DNA of 64,000 bases from Heliocybe sulcata (taxonomy: Eukaryota > Basidiomycota > Agaricomycetes > Gloeophyllales > Gloeophyllaceae): contig ML213521.1 of the NCBI GenBank assembly GCA_004369045.1, positions 133,571-197,570 of the forward strand, read 5' to 3'. Shown in pieces: positions 11,914 to 24,047 of this stretch; the stretch's first letter is position 1; the number at the start of each line of letters is the position of its first letter. The notes beneath the pieces are model-generated. The model made no database searches and had not been told where the DNA came from. It worked only from the letters and a program-made list of their open reading frames with translations. Both the position numbers and the translations under genes were made by a program.

Positions 11914-13372
11914 GGTGCTACTTGGGTCTTTATGCGAGCAGGCTCAGGTTGTGGGTGGACTCGGGACTTGCCGGTGGCGAGTCGCTGGCTATTGACAGTT
12001 CTCACGAGTACAACGATCTTCTCACGACCATTGCGTAGCTTCAGTGTGGCGCACAGCTTGGCCGGCCAAGCTCAGGGTGGCATGCACAGGCTCGTTGACA
12101 GCAGGTGGCATGACGTTCTTCCAGTTTCGAGATCCGTGTTGCGGTGAACGGCGCAGCTGCCAAATTGCCAATACAAATGGGGAAGCTTAAAGTTAGGTCG
12201 TTCCGCTCCCATGACATCCAGCTCCCTCATTCAGAGTGAATAGAAGATTCATATCAGCAGTAGATTCCCATATCTCTCGATTCCGGACAAGCCTATTCGC
12301 AAGCTTGGCTAGAGCGACGCGGAGCCTGAAGGCGTGGGCGTGTATGCAAAGGGAAGTGGCATGGAGGAAATAGAACGGGTGTCCCGGCGGTAATCACGGG
12401 GCCCTAGACGTATCAGGCATAAAGAAAAGTACTTTGAGGAACAAAGTGACCATCTACGGCAAATAAGGCGTTGACACGGTGTCGAGGTTCTAGTGAGCAT
12501 GTCAGACAGACATTACCTTGCCAGGGACGGCTCTCCGTACACTTACATACCGAGTTCTCATGATCGCAGCCGCACCATCGTATCCTGACAGCAATCATCG
12601 AACGACCTTGTAATATAGTGACTCGCCTGCATGCTGGTGTCGGCTTGCCTAAACCAACGCGCTGGTGATCATCAGAGGCACCCACCTCCTCGGTCCAACT
12701 CCCAGGCTCCGCAACGTCTCATCCGTATCCGAGCCGGTAAACTCTCTGTTCCCGAGCCCCCGTGGCTCCAACCGTGATCTAATCAAGAAGCGCATGATGA
12801 GTCTAGCGGTACCCTGATCCTGATTGAGTTTCCTACCGGCCGGATAGGGCAGTTTTGTAAGTTACGAAAGGGTCGATAATATCGCGGGAGGTCGCCGTGT
12901 AGCTAATTCGGAATTCCGCCGAAGTTATGGCAGCGGGGGTATATAGTGGGTCCAGGCGGGACAAGGAGACCGTGTACAACGCGAATGCCCGTGAGGTCAA
13001 ATGGCCCTGTGCGCTGCTGTGATGAGGTGCCCTCTCAGCATTGCATACGTACCTCCAGTGAGGAGCTGCGTGGGCTTTACATACCCTTCTGTGGTGCATC
13101 TGATCCCAGCTCGGGCGAAGGTGCGGTGGCCGGTAACTTGTCATGGTATCTCCGAGGTATCAATTGCTCACGAACGTATTCATAGCGACGTTAAGCGGCG
13201 GCGAGCATATCGGCGAGTAATTCGGAGAGAGATGACGGCTGATGCCCGTCTCTTATGTGCGAGGCTGTGGCGCCGGAGTTACTTGCGAGAAAACTTGGGC
13301 TCTGAGTTTGATGTCGTACTGGTCGACGTGCATGTACAGCATCCGGGCCAAATTACGTTCTGGAGAATGATT

Positions 13373-13396
13373 GAGCTCGCTGGAGAGCTCGCTGGA
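13373..13396. repeat. 12-bp tandem duplication
   Basis: GAGCTCGCTGGA occurs twice head to tail with no mismatch. Confidence 0.8.
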
Positions 13397-14590
13397 GCAA
13401 GGAAGCTTAGGAGTAGCGCTGATAAAGCAGTGAGCCAGGGTAAACAACGATCCGCAGGCAAGCGAATGGGCCATCCGTGTGTCGCCAAGGCGGTTTCGCG
13501 TAAACGTCCAGATAGCGGATACAATTACCTTAAATACAGTAATTTACACGAGAGGCAAGGAAATAGACTTATCAACTTATCTATTATAAGGGGCACCCCG
13601 CATCGCGCAGTTGCTGTCGAAAGGCAGATCCGGTCCATCCACGCCTTTCTGATCGCGGGCGTCGGCACTCGGACATCCCTCCGGCTTTCCTCACCCTCCG
13701 CGCGGGGCCCATGGCGTGTCAGAGAAGCGGGCGCCCCGGTTTGCAGGGCTTCTCGGAATGATTCCCAGTGCGTAACATACAGCCCTGCTTTCGGCGACGG
13801 CGACCTCCACAAGTCCCCGGCCTGCCGGAAAGGATACAAGCACAGCTTGATCATAGGGGCGATCTGAGAGAGAGTTCGTGTGCCTGGTGTCAAACATGAC
13901 TTCAGCGGCAGCGTCATGAAATTAGAAACTCGGCCCTGAGCTGTCACTGTCACGGATGTCAGCCGATGGTTGAAGATCATGACAGAAACACCCGGTCTAG
14001 ATCGTCTGATGTCCCGACACGTGGATGCCAAACTAGGCAGGGGCGCGAAGCTCTTCGATCGGACTGCCGGACTTAAATTAGACTTCGGTTGGCGTCTCAA
14101 TTGGCAAATGGAAGCTGGCAACAAGAAGCCGCAGCTGACTAAGCCGGACCGGCGGTCTCCGCAAGAGGAAAATGAGCTGTTACATACACAACAGCCCGAT
14201 GATGATCCTGTGCTTCACGACTTCCGTCACGGCCCTGGATTTGTTTAACGATGCACCGGCAGTGGGCACAGGGTCCGTGCACGCGACGCAGGAGGCGCAG
14301 AGCACGCCAGGGTTGCCATGCCAAGGATCGTAGGACTGGTACAGATCCGCACACGCAGGCCGAACAACAGGGTGTTTTGGCTGTTTGACTGCCGCTAGCC
14401 GAAAGAGGATGCAGAGATTGCGAGATCTTGATGGAAGAGTGGCCGATGGCAATCGGATCCGAACGGACGGAAAAGGGAAAAGAAGGGACATGGAGGCACG
14501 CGGGTCTTGGGATGCTGCTTCTCTGCAACGAGATTCATTTGGCAGATCGTTCTCTGATCATTATTAGACCCTGATCAGGCTCCCGCAGCC

Positions 14591-14598
14591 TTATATAT
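14591..14598 (+). promoter_or_regulatory. TATA-like box before SSN6
   Basis: TTATATAT lies about 125 bases before the SSN6 start codon, in otherwise GC-rich DNA, and is followed by pyrimidine-rich sequence typical of fungal transcription starts. Confidence 0.4.
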
Positions 14599-14723
14599 CC
14601 CCGCCGTCGAATTCCTTGATGTCCTTTCTTCGCCCCTCAACTCTCCCGTACACACGTGCCCCTGCCCCCGTCCTCGCTGTCCCGTCCGTCGTGCTCGCTG
14701 CACCCGACGTCCCGCACACAGCG

Positions 14724-17700
14724 ATGTCCCATCGACAGACCCCACGCCAGTCCGACCGCGAGATGCTCGTTCACGAGGCGCACCCGGTTCACCCCCAACA
14801 TCACGCCATGTCGGCTCCGCCTCAGCCGCATCATGTCAACGGTGCTATTCCGTCCACCCCAGCTCCGATCTCGAACGGCTCGGCCCACCCGCACGGGCAG
14901 CACCAGATAGTCTCGCCGACCCACACGTCGCCCAGCCTCCCTAATCGATCAGCAGTGCCGTTGTCCATACAAAAATTGACTCAGGCTAATGAACAGACGT
15001 GGCTCTTGATAGGTGCGTCGGCGACACACGATCAATCAAATGACGCCGGTCGGTCTCTGACAAAAGCACAGGCAGTGTCGCTGAGCAGATGGGCGATCTC
15101 GAACATGCCTTGTCGGCGTATGAGAACGCCCTGCGGCACAACCCGATGTCCTTGACTGGACTTACACAAGTTGCCGGAATCGCTCGGATCAAGGAGAATT
15201 ACCCAAAGGTGCGATATTTCAATTTATATATGTAATGACGCTTCTGGACGTCCTTTCTCCGACGTGGAGTGAAGTGACGTTTAGCCTAGCCGTCTTCCCG
15301 GGTTATCGCCGTGGGACTTTCCCCATTTGGCTAGGCCGGATCTGAGATACGTTTTAATCTACGGATACTGATATTGACGTCTGGCTCCTTGCAGGCTGTC
15401 GAGTACTTCCAACGTGTTCTCGCCATCCAACAGGACAGCGGCGAAGTATGGAGTGCGCTCGGTAAACACATGTCCGCTTATCCTCCGCAGTCACATGCTC
15501 ACAGTCTCCGCAGGCCATTGCTATCTGATGCAGGATGATCTGCAGAAGGCGTATGCTGCGTACCAGCAGGCTCTGTATCTGCTGCCGAACCCCAAAGTGG
15601 GTTGCTTCCCAGCTTCTGCCATACACTGCTTATGCTCACGTTACCCAGGAGGATCCGAAACTTTGGTATGGTATTGGTATTCTCTACGACCGATACGGTT
15701 CCCTGGATCACGCCGAGGACGCTTTTGCGTCTGTCCTGAGAATGGACAAGAGTATGTTCACATCCCTCTTATGACGTGGGTAAACACTCATCGTCCATGT
15801 CTATAAACAGATTTCGACAAGTCGAACGAGATTCTATTTCGCCTGGGAATAATCTATAAACAGCAGGGCAAATACAACGATTCCTTGCGGTGCTTCGAGG
15901 ATATATTACGTAACCCGCCAAGTCCGCTGGCGCATGCCGACATCTGGTTCCAGATAGGCCACGTATACGAGCAGCAGAAGGATGTAAGTTGCCACGCAAC
16001 GATGTCATCGTCCGCTCTAACATCGATGTTCTCAGCATCTGCACGCCAAGGATGCATACGAGCACGTTGTCGCCGAGAACCCGGGCCATGCGAAGGTCCT
16101 CCAGCAATTAGGCTGGCTCTACCATCAAGACGGCTCCTCGTTCCAGAACCAGGATCTTGCGATTCAATACCTCACGAAGAGTCTCGAGGCTGGTATGTGT
16201 ATGCTAAATTTGTGGCATTACTCTTTTGATAATGAGACAGTGCTAGACCCTTCGGATGCGCAGAGCTGGTACCTTCTTGGTCGCGCTTACATGGCCGGGC
16301 AGAAGTACAACAAGGCCTACGAGGCCTATCAGCAGGCCGTCTATAGAGATGGGCGCAACCCGACGTTCTGGTGCTCAATCGGCGTATTGTACTTCCAGAT
16401 CAACCAGTTCCACGATGCCCTCGACGCTTACTCCCGGGCCATCCGTATCAATCCGTACATCTCGGAGGTGTGGTTCGACCTGGGGAGTCTCTACGAGAGC
16501 TGCAACAATCAAATATCCGATGCTATTGATGCCTATGCCCGTGCGGCGGAGTTGGATCCGACTAACCCGGTTATCACTCAACGTCTGCAGCTGCTCAAAC
16601 AGGCACAAGCCACTGGAAGCGCCTTGCCGGCTGCTCCTGGTCCGCAAGATGTCCACCCTACAGCCTATGCGAGCGCTGTCGTTCCTCCTCCGGGTCCTCC
16701 CATGTCTTTGCACATGACTCACCACCCTCGTCCTCTCTTCAGGACAGAGTCCAGAGGACCTCCTCCGGCTGATGGTAGCCTTTCTCTGCCCCCGCCTCCC
16801 CAGGTACCTCCCCCTCGGACATCGTCGCCAGGACCGTTCAGAGGAGGACCGCCGCCGCCTGTTGTTGTTGATGAAAGCCGACAAATCTCCACGCATACCC
16901 CGCTAGCCCGAATGGAGCTTGATCGGCCAGCGATGCACGGCCGTCACTCGTCTTCCATGTACCCACCTGCGCCCGAGACACCTTCTCGAGGACCTGCTGG
17001 TCATCAGAGTATTCTGCTTCACCATCCCGTACCTCAGCAACAGTACCCATCCGAGGATATGCGCGGTGCCGGCAGTCAGCCTCATCTCCATGATCCATAC
17101 GCTGGGCGGCCTCTCCGGGTTCCTTCGACATCCACCTCTCCGCCTCCGCCAGGGGCTCACGGTGGTCGACCGCGATCCCCGCCAGTGCCTCAGGCTTATC
17201 AAGGCTATGGGCCTTCGGGTAGGTCTCGTGTAGGCCCAGGCCAGGCAGCTTCGCAGCGATCTCCCCGAGCTTACGCTTACGATGGTGTACCGCCGGTAGA
17301 GAGGGATACGGCTTGGGATCGCCGACCTGCTGTACCGAGCGAGCATCGGGATTGGGAGCGTGAACGCAGGGTGCGGCATTCGGCTGACTACTCTGGTAAC
17401 CCGTCTCAGCAATCACCGATGTACCCACCGCCTCGTGGAGTATCGCCCATCTCTCATCGCTCTCATACTCCTCGGGACCGTAGTCCTGAACCAGGCCCTA
17501 GGCCGACGCTCCACTCTAGCAATTCGCGATACTGGGAGACAAAGCCCAGCGGTCCTGGCAGCGCGCCTGGATCCATCCATCTGCGACACTCATCTCCGCC
17601 TCCGATGGAGATGAGCGGGCGCCGGTACGACCCTCGCTTTGATGCTAGGGACGCTCCGATAGCTCGCGACTTTGAACGTGAGCCCGCCATGGAGTATCGG

Positions 17701-18924
17701 CATGATGCTCGCAGCTACGGTGGCTCGCCTGAAGGTATGAGAGGGTCGATTCGCGCTTCACTTCCTCCACCTCCGCCGCCCCTTATGATCAACCCCCACC
17801 GCGGTTCTGAGAGCCCTCGCCTGCCGCCGCAGATGGTACAGCAGGATCCTAGGGATCGTCGTAAGCGCAACACCCGCGACAAGGACACTGATTCGAACCC
17901 CTCCGTGGATGCGCCAAAGGAGAAGAGGAAGCGCAGGACTGGGGCAAGGCGCGCCACCAAGGACGAGTCGCAATCTGGTACGGAGACCCCGAAGCCGTTC
18001 CAGCCTGGCCCTTCAGGTGAAAGACCTACTCTCGGGCATCAAATACCGTCGTTCAAGGTCAACACCTATGGGCCGTCTCTGGGCAAGCCTCCCGCTGCTA
18101 CTCCAGAGCCTGGGAGTTCGAATGGGTCAGGTTCAGCCAACAGGTCTGTGCAGCCGTCGCCGACGAGTGCGAGCGCTCATCCTCCCAACAGAGTCGTGGA
18201 CGAAGATTATGATGAAGGTGTTGCTGATGCGCTTATGGGGCTTGCAGGTTATCGCGGAGGTGACGCCAGAGCACCCTCGGCTAATGGTTCAAACCACTCC
18301 CCGCATGTGTCTGCTCTTGGTCGCCCTGGTGCTTCCCCTCGTGTTCCTCTGTCGCACCGGGGTTCCATCTCAAGCCAGGCTTCACCCCCCATGCCTTCCA
18401 ACGGGATGAAGCGGCCTCTGAGTCCTGGACCGGACGAGATGAGTGAGATGAAGCGATCTCGGATGGAGGTCATCAAGCGTCGGGGGTCGTCGCCTTCGGC
18501 TGGCAGACGCACTCCTGGGCCTTCCACGAGGCCTTCACCTATCCCGTTCCGTCAACAGCCATCGTCGCATTCTCCGGAGTCTCGCCAACCTTTGGATGGA
18601 CACGCCTTCCCTCCCAGCCCCACCCTACCCGCTGTCTTGCCTCCTCACCCTCGTCCCATCGGTGCAGGCCTCTCATCTCGTCCGTCTCAGCATATGACAC
18701 TCCCTCCCATTGCTACGTTGTCCCCCACGTCCACGGGTTCGCCCCCTGGCGATGATCGCATGCGTCGAGACGCGAGTAGGTCTCGGTCGCGCACTCCTCC
18801 GGCTCATCTGCCGTCGCGCAGCAAGATCTCCGATGTTATGAACCATCCCGGTGGCTCGCCGCCCGGTTCGAGGATGACACCGCTGCCTGTGCAGCACGCT
18901 CCCAAGGCTGAACCTGTTTCATAA
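14724..18924 (+). CDS. SSN6: Ssn6/Cyc8 general transcriptional corepressor (TPR)
   Basis: With Tup1 it forms the general corepressor recruited by many DNA-binding repressors. The start MSHRQTPRQSDRE at 14724 is followed by a His/Pro-rich leader and the first TPR. TPR units run through short exons to about 16,200 and then into a large final exon: LSAYENALRHNPMSL, AVEYFQRVLAIQQDSGEVWS, LGHCYLMQDDLQKAYAAYQQ, LWYGIGILYDRYGSLDHAED, ILFRLGIIYKQQGKYNDSLR, IWFQIGHVYEQQKD, VLQQLGWLYHQDG, SWYLLGRAYMAGQKYNKAYE, FWCSIGVLYFQINQFHDALD and VWFDLGSLYESCNNQISDAI, about ten repeats in all. After about residue 430 comes a disordered Pro/Ser/Arg tail of roughly 750 residues, encoded with the last TPRs in one exon, with basic clusters and ending APKAEPVS. 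Repeat order and spacing are diagnostic. Confidence 0.95.
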
Positions 18925-19289
18925 ATGTTGCATCTCTCTTGTTACGACCTGTTTATGACTTTTGCTCTGGGTCTTGTCTCTATTGATTGTATTATGTAGC
19001 TGCTTTTCCTACAATTCTCTTGTGTACTTATGAAGTAAGAAAGTATAATATATTACGCCGCGCGGTGATATTGCAATGTCTAGCGAGTAATTGTATAAGA
19101 CGAGAGAAATGCAAGTGTAAAGCAGAAATGTAAGTGTAAAGCAATCGACTTCCTCGGAGTCTTCCGAGAAGCCATCCTTGTTCGCTGTTACAAGTACTAG
19201 GACACGCCATATTTGCACCTCTTTCGTTGGGTCCTTTTCGGCCTGCTTCCGACATTGAGGCTGTCTAGCTCATACCTCTTTGTGTCATC
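18925..19289. other. intergenic stretch, SSN6 to Erf4-like gene
   Basis: The SSN6 3' flank is AT-rich (about 18,940-19,110). Nothing else is seen. Confidence 0.5.
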
Positions 19290-20681
19290 ATGTCGTCGGC
19301 ATCCCATCCCATCGACATAACGGATTCTCACCAAGAGACACCTGGTATTGCGCGGGATGCAGACCTCGCCTTGCCAGACACGCCGCCATCCACCTCCTCA
19401 GGACTTGGCAGTCGGGAAGTCTCCTCAAGAAACGAGCGAGAGACTCCTGAAATTGTGATAGGCAACCATGACGCCGAAGTTGAGGCCGAGGAAGCGAGAC
19501 GGGAGGCTGAAAGAGGCGATGACCAGGAAGACGAGGCTCCCGCCATGACGAAACTGGGACTGCATGTGGCTCCTCCGACGATGTGGCCTCCGAGTCCTCC
19601 TCTGACGCGGGTGGGAACCAATGACAGCGAGAAGCCAGAGGAGGGACGTGGTGGTGGCGAGGCGAGCCACGACGGGCATAACATGGAAGAGTCGGAGGCT
19701 GCACAGTGGAATGAGACGAGTGGAGAGGGGCTGATGCATATCAGAGATGTGCTCGCGGACGACGAGGATGACGCTACGCAGGTCGGGACATGGGCGTCGA
19801 AACGGCAGCGAAGGATAAGCGAGCATCCGCTCCAACTCGATTTAAAAGCGCCCTCTCCTTTGCCTTGGGAGGTGTTTGAGCCTCCTGCGTCTGGAGAAAC
19901 TGCAAGGCATGACCGTGCCCTCAACCGAACGTGAGTGTGGAATTGCTCCTGGCATTCTCTCATTTCACGTGCTGTCCTCATTCAGCGACGGGGACCGCAC
20001 ATTGATCCCGAAATCTTCGTATTATTTTGGCCCGCCTCCCCCAAATTCTGCGTATGGCACGCACCCGGTAGGCCAGATTGGCGTGCATTTTCCACGGGAG
20101 GTGTTGCGAATAGAGCGCGATTATTCCGGCGGAGAGCTGATCCAGTTCTCGCTAACGTACCCGCTCGAACTGGAAGGCCGAGTAAGCCTCTCAGTGTCTC
20201 AATATTTTAATCTCATTTGTCTGACTTTCTTGATTCTTTTCACAGGTAACTCCGACGCAGTTCTTGGAGACCATGAACGCCATCAACGAACTGCTGATAT
20301 CGGCTCATAGCCTACGATACGCGTTCTTTGACAACTTCCTGGCGGTCTTTAGCTTGCAAACATCGAGGTTGTTCTTCCGCTCACACTACGAGAAGGTACG
20401 CCCTCCTTAGCTTCAGTGCGATTATTGCTCAACCAATGTGGGAGTAGGAAATGGACCGCCTCCATCGTACGATTGATCATTTCAACGCTGAGCTGTACAA
20501 CCCCGTGGGTCTCAACATTCTCTGGCCGCGCAAGGTTGCGTTTCTATTTGTACGTAGCGTCCTTTATTTTGCTGGTTATTCATGAGGTTTAACTCTATTT
20601 CCTTATAGCTTGAGATGGAATACTACGTAAGTTGGCTTGTCATGCTTCCGTTAGTGGAGAACTAATCGGCGTTTGCAGTGA
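19290..20681 (+). CDS. Erf4/Golgin-A7 family palmitoyltransferase cofactor
   Basis: The family (Golgin A7/ERF4 domain) supplies the non-catalytic partner of DHHC palmitoyltransferases that modify Ras-type proteins at ER and Golgi membranes. The N-terminal 210 residues (MSSASHPIDITDSH onward) are acidic and disordered. An intron from 19931 leads to the domain: GVHFPREVLRIERDYSGGEL, QFSLTYPLELEGRVTPTQFL, ETMNAINELLISAHSLRYAF, DNFLAVFSLQTSRLFF, MDRLHRTIDHFNAELYNP and GLNILWPRKVAFLFLEMEYY. After EMEYY the intron 20628-20678 places the TGA stop (20679-20681) directly after the acceptor, so the last coding exon consists of the stop codon alone. The call rests on the IERDYS...YP-EL-GR...INELL pattern. 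Confidence 0.85.
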
Positions 20682-21153
20682 CGACTTTTGATGAGACACT
20701 GGCGACCTTCTCACTCTCTTATTGCTGGTATTATTATGGTGCACTATCATGGACTTGCCACACGACCTATTATATTAAGGACACATCGCTCGAAGATCGA
20801 GCTGTAATCAATAACTGGTACTTTCGAACGAAGGAAACGGCGAGAGGCAGCTTCGTGTCCAGCGGTGACGGCCAGACACAGCAGGACTCCTCCGTTTATC
20901 TGCGGTCGCCGTGAAGCGCTCGGAATCTCCTGGGCAGTGGCATGAAAGCGACTTCGAGGATGTCTACGGCTGTAAAGCCTGGCAATAATTCACCTCACGT
21001 ATGGTGGGCCGACGCCACCGGCAGTTTGGAAGGCAATTGCCGGATTAGATCATACTGTCGATCATATCAGAGCGACAGTAAATAATTGACACGGCCGCGA
21101 TAAAACGATAGTACGCATCTTTCTTTCTCACTCTCATCCTAGTCGCAACGGCG
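20682..21153. other. intergenic stretch upstream of HEM3
   Basis: Contains the 3' flank of the Erf4-like gene and the HEM3 promoter region. A 78-codon frame at 20678-20914 looks accidental. Nothing else is seen. Confidence 0.5.
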
Positions 21154-22303
21154 ATGTCCTCTCGCCGTAAATTCGTGCTAGCCTCTCGGGCTTCCAAGCT
21201 GGCTCAGATACAAACCGACAGCGTCCGCGATGAGCTCCAGGCCGCCTTTCCAGATCTCACTTTCGAGACATCCTTCATGACCACGGAAGGCGACAAGAAC
21301 CAGTCGCAAGCTCTATATCTTCTAGGCGGGAAGTCACTTTGGACGAAAGAACTGGAAGTCGCGATGATGGAGAATGTAGTGGATATGCTCGTGCACTGCT
21401 GCAAGGACGTGCCGACAGTCTTGCCTGAAGGCTGCGAGCTTGCTGCGATTCTGGAGAGAGAGGACCCGGTGGATGTGCTCGTCGTGAAGGAGGGCTTGCC
21501 GTACAAGACTCTGGAAGATCTGCCGGACGGGAGTGTGGTGGGCACCAGCAGCGTTAGACGGGTCGCGCAGCTGCGAAGGAAGTATCCAAAGCTTGCGTTT
21601 TTGGATGTGGTGAGCATATATGCGTCGATATATCTGCACTGAACCCACACTGTATGCGTCGGTCGAAGCGCGGAAACCTGTACGTCTGCTTCACTGCCTG
21701 CCTTGTACACGCTGATACTGTGCATACAGTACCACTCGTCTGGCTAAGCTTGACGCGCCCGACGCTCCCTACTCCGCCATCATCCTCGCGAAAGCTGGGA
21801 TGGTGCGCCAGGGCCTCGGACCACGCATCACATGCGACCTCGGTCCGCCCACCCTCTTCTACGCCGTGGGCCAGGGCGCGCTCGTGATCGAGATTTGCTC
21901 AAAGGACGCCGAGACGCGCAAGATATGCGCTGCGCTGACGCACCGTCCGACCGAACTAAAGTGCCTCGCCGAGCGGTCATGCCTGCGCGTACTCGAGGGT
22001 GGGTGCAGCGTCCCCGTCGGCGTATGTACAGAGCTGGCGGAGGACGGGACGATGAACATTACAGGATGTGTTACGTCGATTATGGGGGAGGCGCATGTTC
22101 AGCATACGTTGACGGAGAAGGTCGAGTCTGCTGAAGAGGCGGAGAAGCTTGGGGCACGGCTGGCGAAGGTGCTGATGGATACGGGCGCGAAGGCTATCCT
22201 TGACGATATCCAAGTGGACAGGTCGAAGCGGACTGGCGAGAACAAGACAGTTGCAGAGGGACTGAAAATCGAGAGCGCGATGGAGGGCCCAGCGACATCG
22301 TAA
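21154..22303 (+). CDS. HEM3: porphobilinogen deaminase (hydroxymethylbilane synthase)
   Basis: It joins four porphobilinogen units into hydroxymethylbilane, a cytosolic step of haem synthesis. Exon 1 from 21154 (MSSRRKFVLASRASKLAQIQ) runs to FLDV near 21609. An exon of about 11 bases encodes RGNL (phase-split), then the rest starts TTRLAKLDAPDAPYSAIILA at about 21731. Other motifs: GDKNQSQALYLLGGKSLWTK, VGTSSVRRVAQLRRKYP (substrate Arg residues) and ERSCLRVLEGGCSVPVGV, whose GGC cysteine carries the dipyrromethane cofactor. The catalytic Asp motif reads VHCCKDVPTVLPEG where relatives usually have HSLKDxP; the Asp is kept. The stop is at 22301-22303, after EGPATS. Confidence 0.95.
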
Positions 22304-22727
22304 TTATCATGAAATGGTATTTATTGGGCTGTATCTGTAGGGGCTATAGAACAAAAGTTGACTAGACATACTCGAATCCGGACCGTCTCCTCGATCCACT
22401 CAAAATCACGTTCAAACGCGTCGTAAAATGTCCCTCACCGTTGCATGTCAAAGTGCCGACAAAAGATGCACCCCGGTAGCAACGAGCGAGAAGTTCCTCT
22501 TCGACCCCGCGAGCGCTTGCGCGTCCCAGCTATGAATTCGGGATAACAAGTGACTCTAGAGCGGAGGCGATAAAGACATTAGAGAAATCGAAATTCTCCT
22601 AATTCTCCTTATATATGCGGTGACTTATTTGGCGTTGTTTGTACATGAGGACATTCTGAACCGGACCAGGAGGGTGCTGGTGGCGGCTCAGCTTTTGTTA
22701 CTGCTTCATCTTGTTCCACTGTTGTAC
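22304..22727. other. intergenic stretch, HEM3 to UBE2W-like gene
   Basis: HEM3 3' flank and upstream region of the E2 gene; apart from the TATA-like box at 22609 nothing is seen. Confidence 0.5.
22609..22617 (+). promoter_or_regulatory. TATA-like box before the UBE2W-like gene
   Basis: TTATATATG lies about 115 bases upstream of the start codon, after a pyrimidine-rich run. Confidence 0.35.
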
Positions 22728-23630
22728 ATGGCTGGCATCGCGTCGAGGCGGCTCGCAAAGGAGTTGAAGGAGATACATACGCAAGGATGCCCAGTTGGTG
22801 AGCGCCTACCTCTCCATTCATGCCTGAACGCTAAGCTGTGCATGATCCGCCGGTACCAGGTATACAGCTGCTCAGCGCTGACAACTTTGAGGAATGGCAC
22901 CTCTCGCTGGAAGTGATGGGCGATAGCCAGTACCAGGTACGCGGGACAGGAGAAGGTGCGGTGTAATAGTGTGCTAATGCACTGCAGGGAGAGGTGTTTG
23001 CCCTCAAGTTCCGCTTCGAGCCCCAATACCCTATATCTGCGCCCGCGGTCCAGTTCATGGTGACCGATAAATACAAATCTCCTGTACATCCCGTACGTAT
23101 CCTGCTCACTACATATAGCTATTTTGCCTGACGATCGTGCAGCATGTATATTCTAACGGCCATGTACGTCCCACCAAAGACGCCCACCCACGAACAAGCG
23201 CTGATTGTCCTCTACAGATCTGTGCATCAATCCTCGGGACCGAGTGGTCGCCCGTGCTGAGCGTGATCGGTGTCTGCGTGACGCTGCAGAGCATGCTCGC
23301 TTCGTGCAAGGTGCGTCCGCTGTAGCCCTCCGCCTACGGCACTCATTCCTCTCGTTCTCTGCAGAAGAAGGAGCGGTGCGCCATTCAAACGATCGCTCCG
23401 TTGCGCCCACTAATGCCAGGTTCTATCTAGCCCACCCGACAACGACCGCTACGTGCGCCACGCGCCAGACAATCCTAAGCAGGTTCGTATCACGTCATGG
23501 TGTCTGGTCCTTCATAGCTCACCAAATGAATAGACGAGATTCCATTATCACGGTCAGCCTTGCTTCGACGTTATTTCTGCCTGTTTGGACGCTGACAACG
23601 ATCGTGATCGGCTGCGCAGATGATACGTGA
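22728..23630 (+). CDS. ubiquitin-conjugating enzyme E2, UBE2W type
   Basis: UBE2W enzymes attach ubiquitin to the alpha-amino group of disordered N-termini. The start MAGIASRRLAKELKEIHTQG at 22728 is followed by exons giving GIQLLSADNFEEWHLSLEVM, GEVFALKFRFEPQYPISAPA, VQFMVTDKYKSPVHP, HVYSNGH, then ICASILGTEWSPVLSVIGVC with the catalytic Cys in GHIC, and LQSMLASCK. The C-terminal exons join to KKERPPDNDRYVRHAPDNPK and QTRFHYHDDT, with the stop at 23628-23630. The C-tail HYHDDT closely matches the HYHDDTC tail of UBE2W. The HVYSNGH exon is only 21 bases (23143-23163) and the final exon carries only about nine coding bases. At least seven introns occur within 900 bases. The gene is convergent with the copper-fist gene. 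Confidence 0.9.
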
Positions 23631-24047
23631 GTACCAATATTGAAGTCTAGATTGACTCCCAACTAATAGGTCTTCTAGGGTATGATCGGCCTGGACACTA
23701 TTGTAATACACGTACTATATGAACGGACGCCGCGCTGGGTACGGCGGATAACGGTGGATTCTCCCTCTGGGTCTTTTGTATTAGCTGCACCTCACTGTAT
23801 TGTCCCATTGTTGTCTTGCCGCGTTCGTGTAGGCTGCCGGTAGGACCTACTGACTGTATGCGTTCCGTTGCTCGCGCTAGGTATACGAAACAACGTGACA
23901 TTCCGCGGCAACGTAACGTACAACAGTACACCAAATCTCCAAGAACCAATCTGGAATGCATGAAGACGACGTCTACGACATCGAAGATGAATAATAAGAG
24001 TCCCAAGAACGCCACATCGGCCATAATAAACACCCTGTAACCACCCC
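23631..24047. other. intergenic stretch between convergent genes
   Basis: 3' flanks of the UBE2W-like gene (+) and the copper-fist gene (-). Short frames only. Confidence 0.5.

Larger units (their letters stand above)
11914..14723. other. 2.8-kb gene-poor stretch upstream of SSN6
   Basis: The longest frames are 288 codons at 13001-13867 (+) and 199 codons at 13525-14124 (-), which overlap. Neither has a recognisable domain, and both are rich in Arg and Ser as expected from chance open frames in GC-rich DNA. A long regulated 5' region or a non-coding transcript for SSN6 would be an alternative explanation. A 12-base tandem duplication lies at 13373-13396. Confidence 0.4.
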
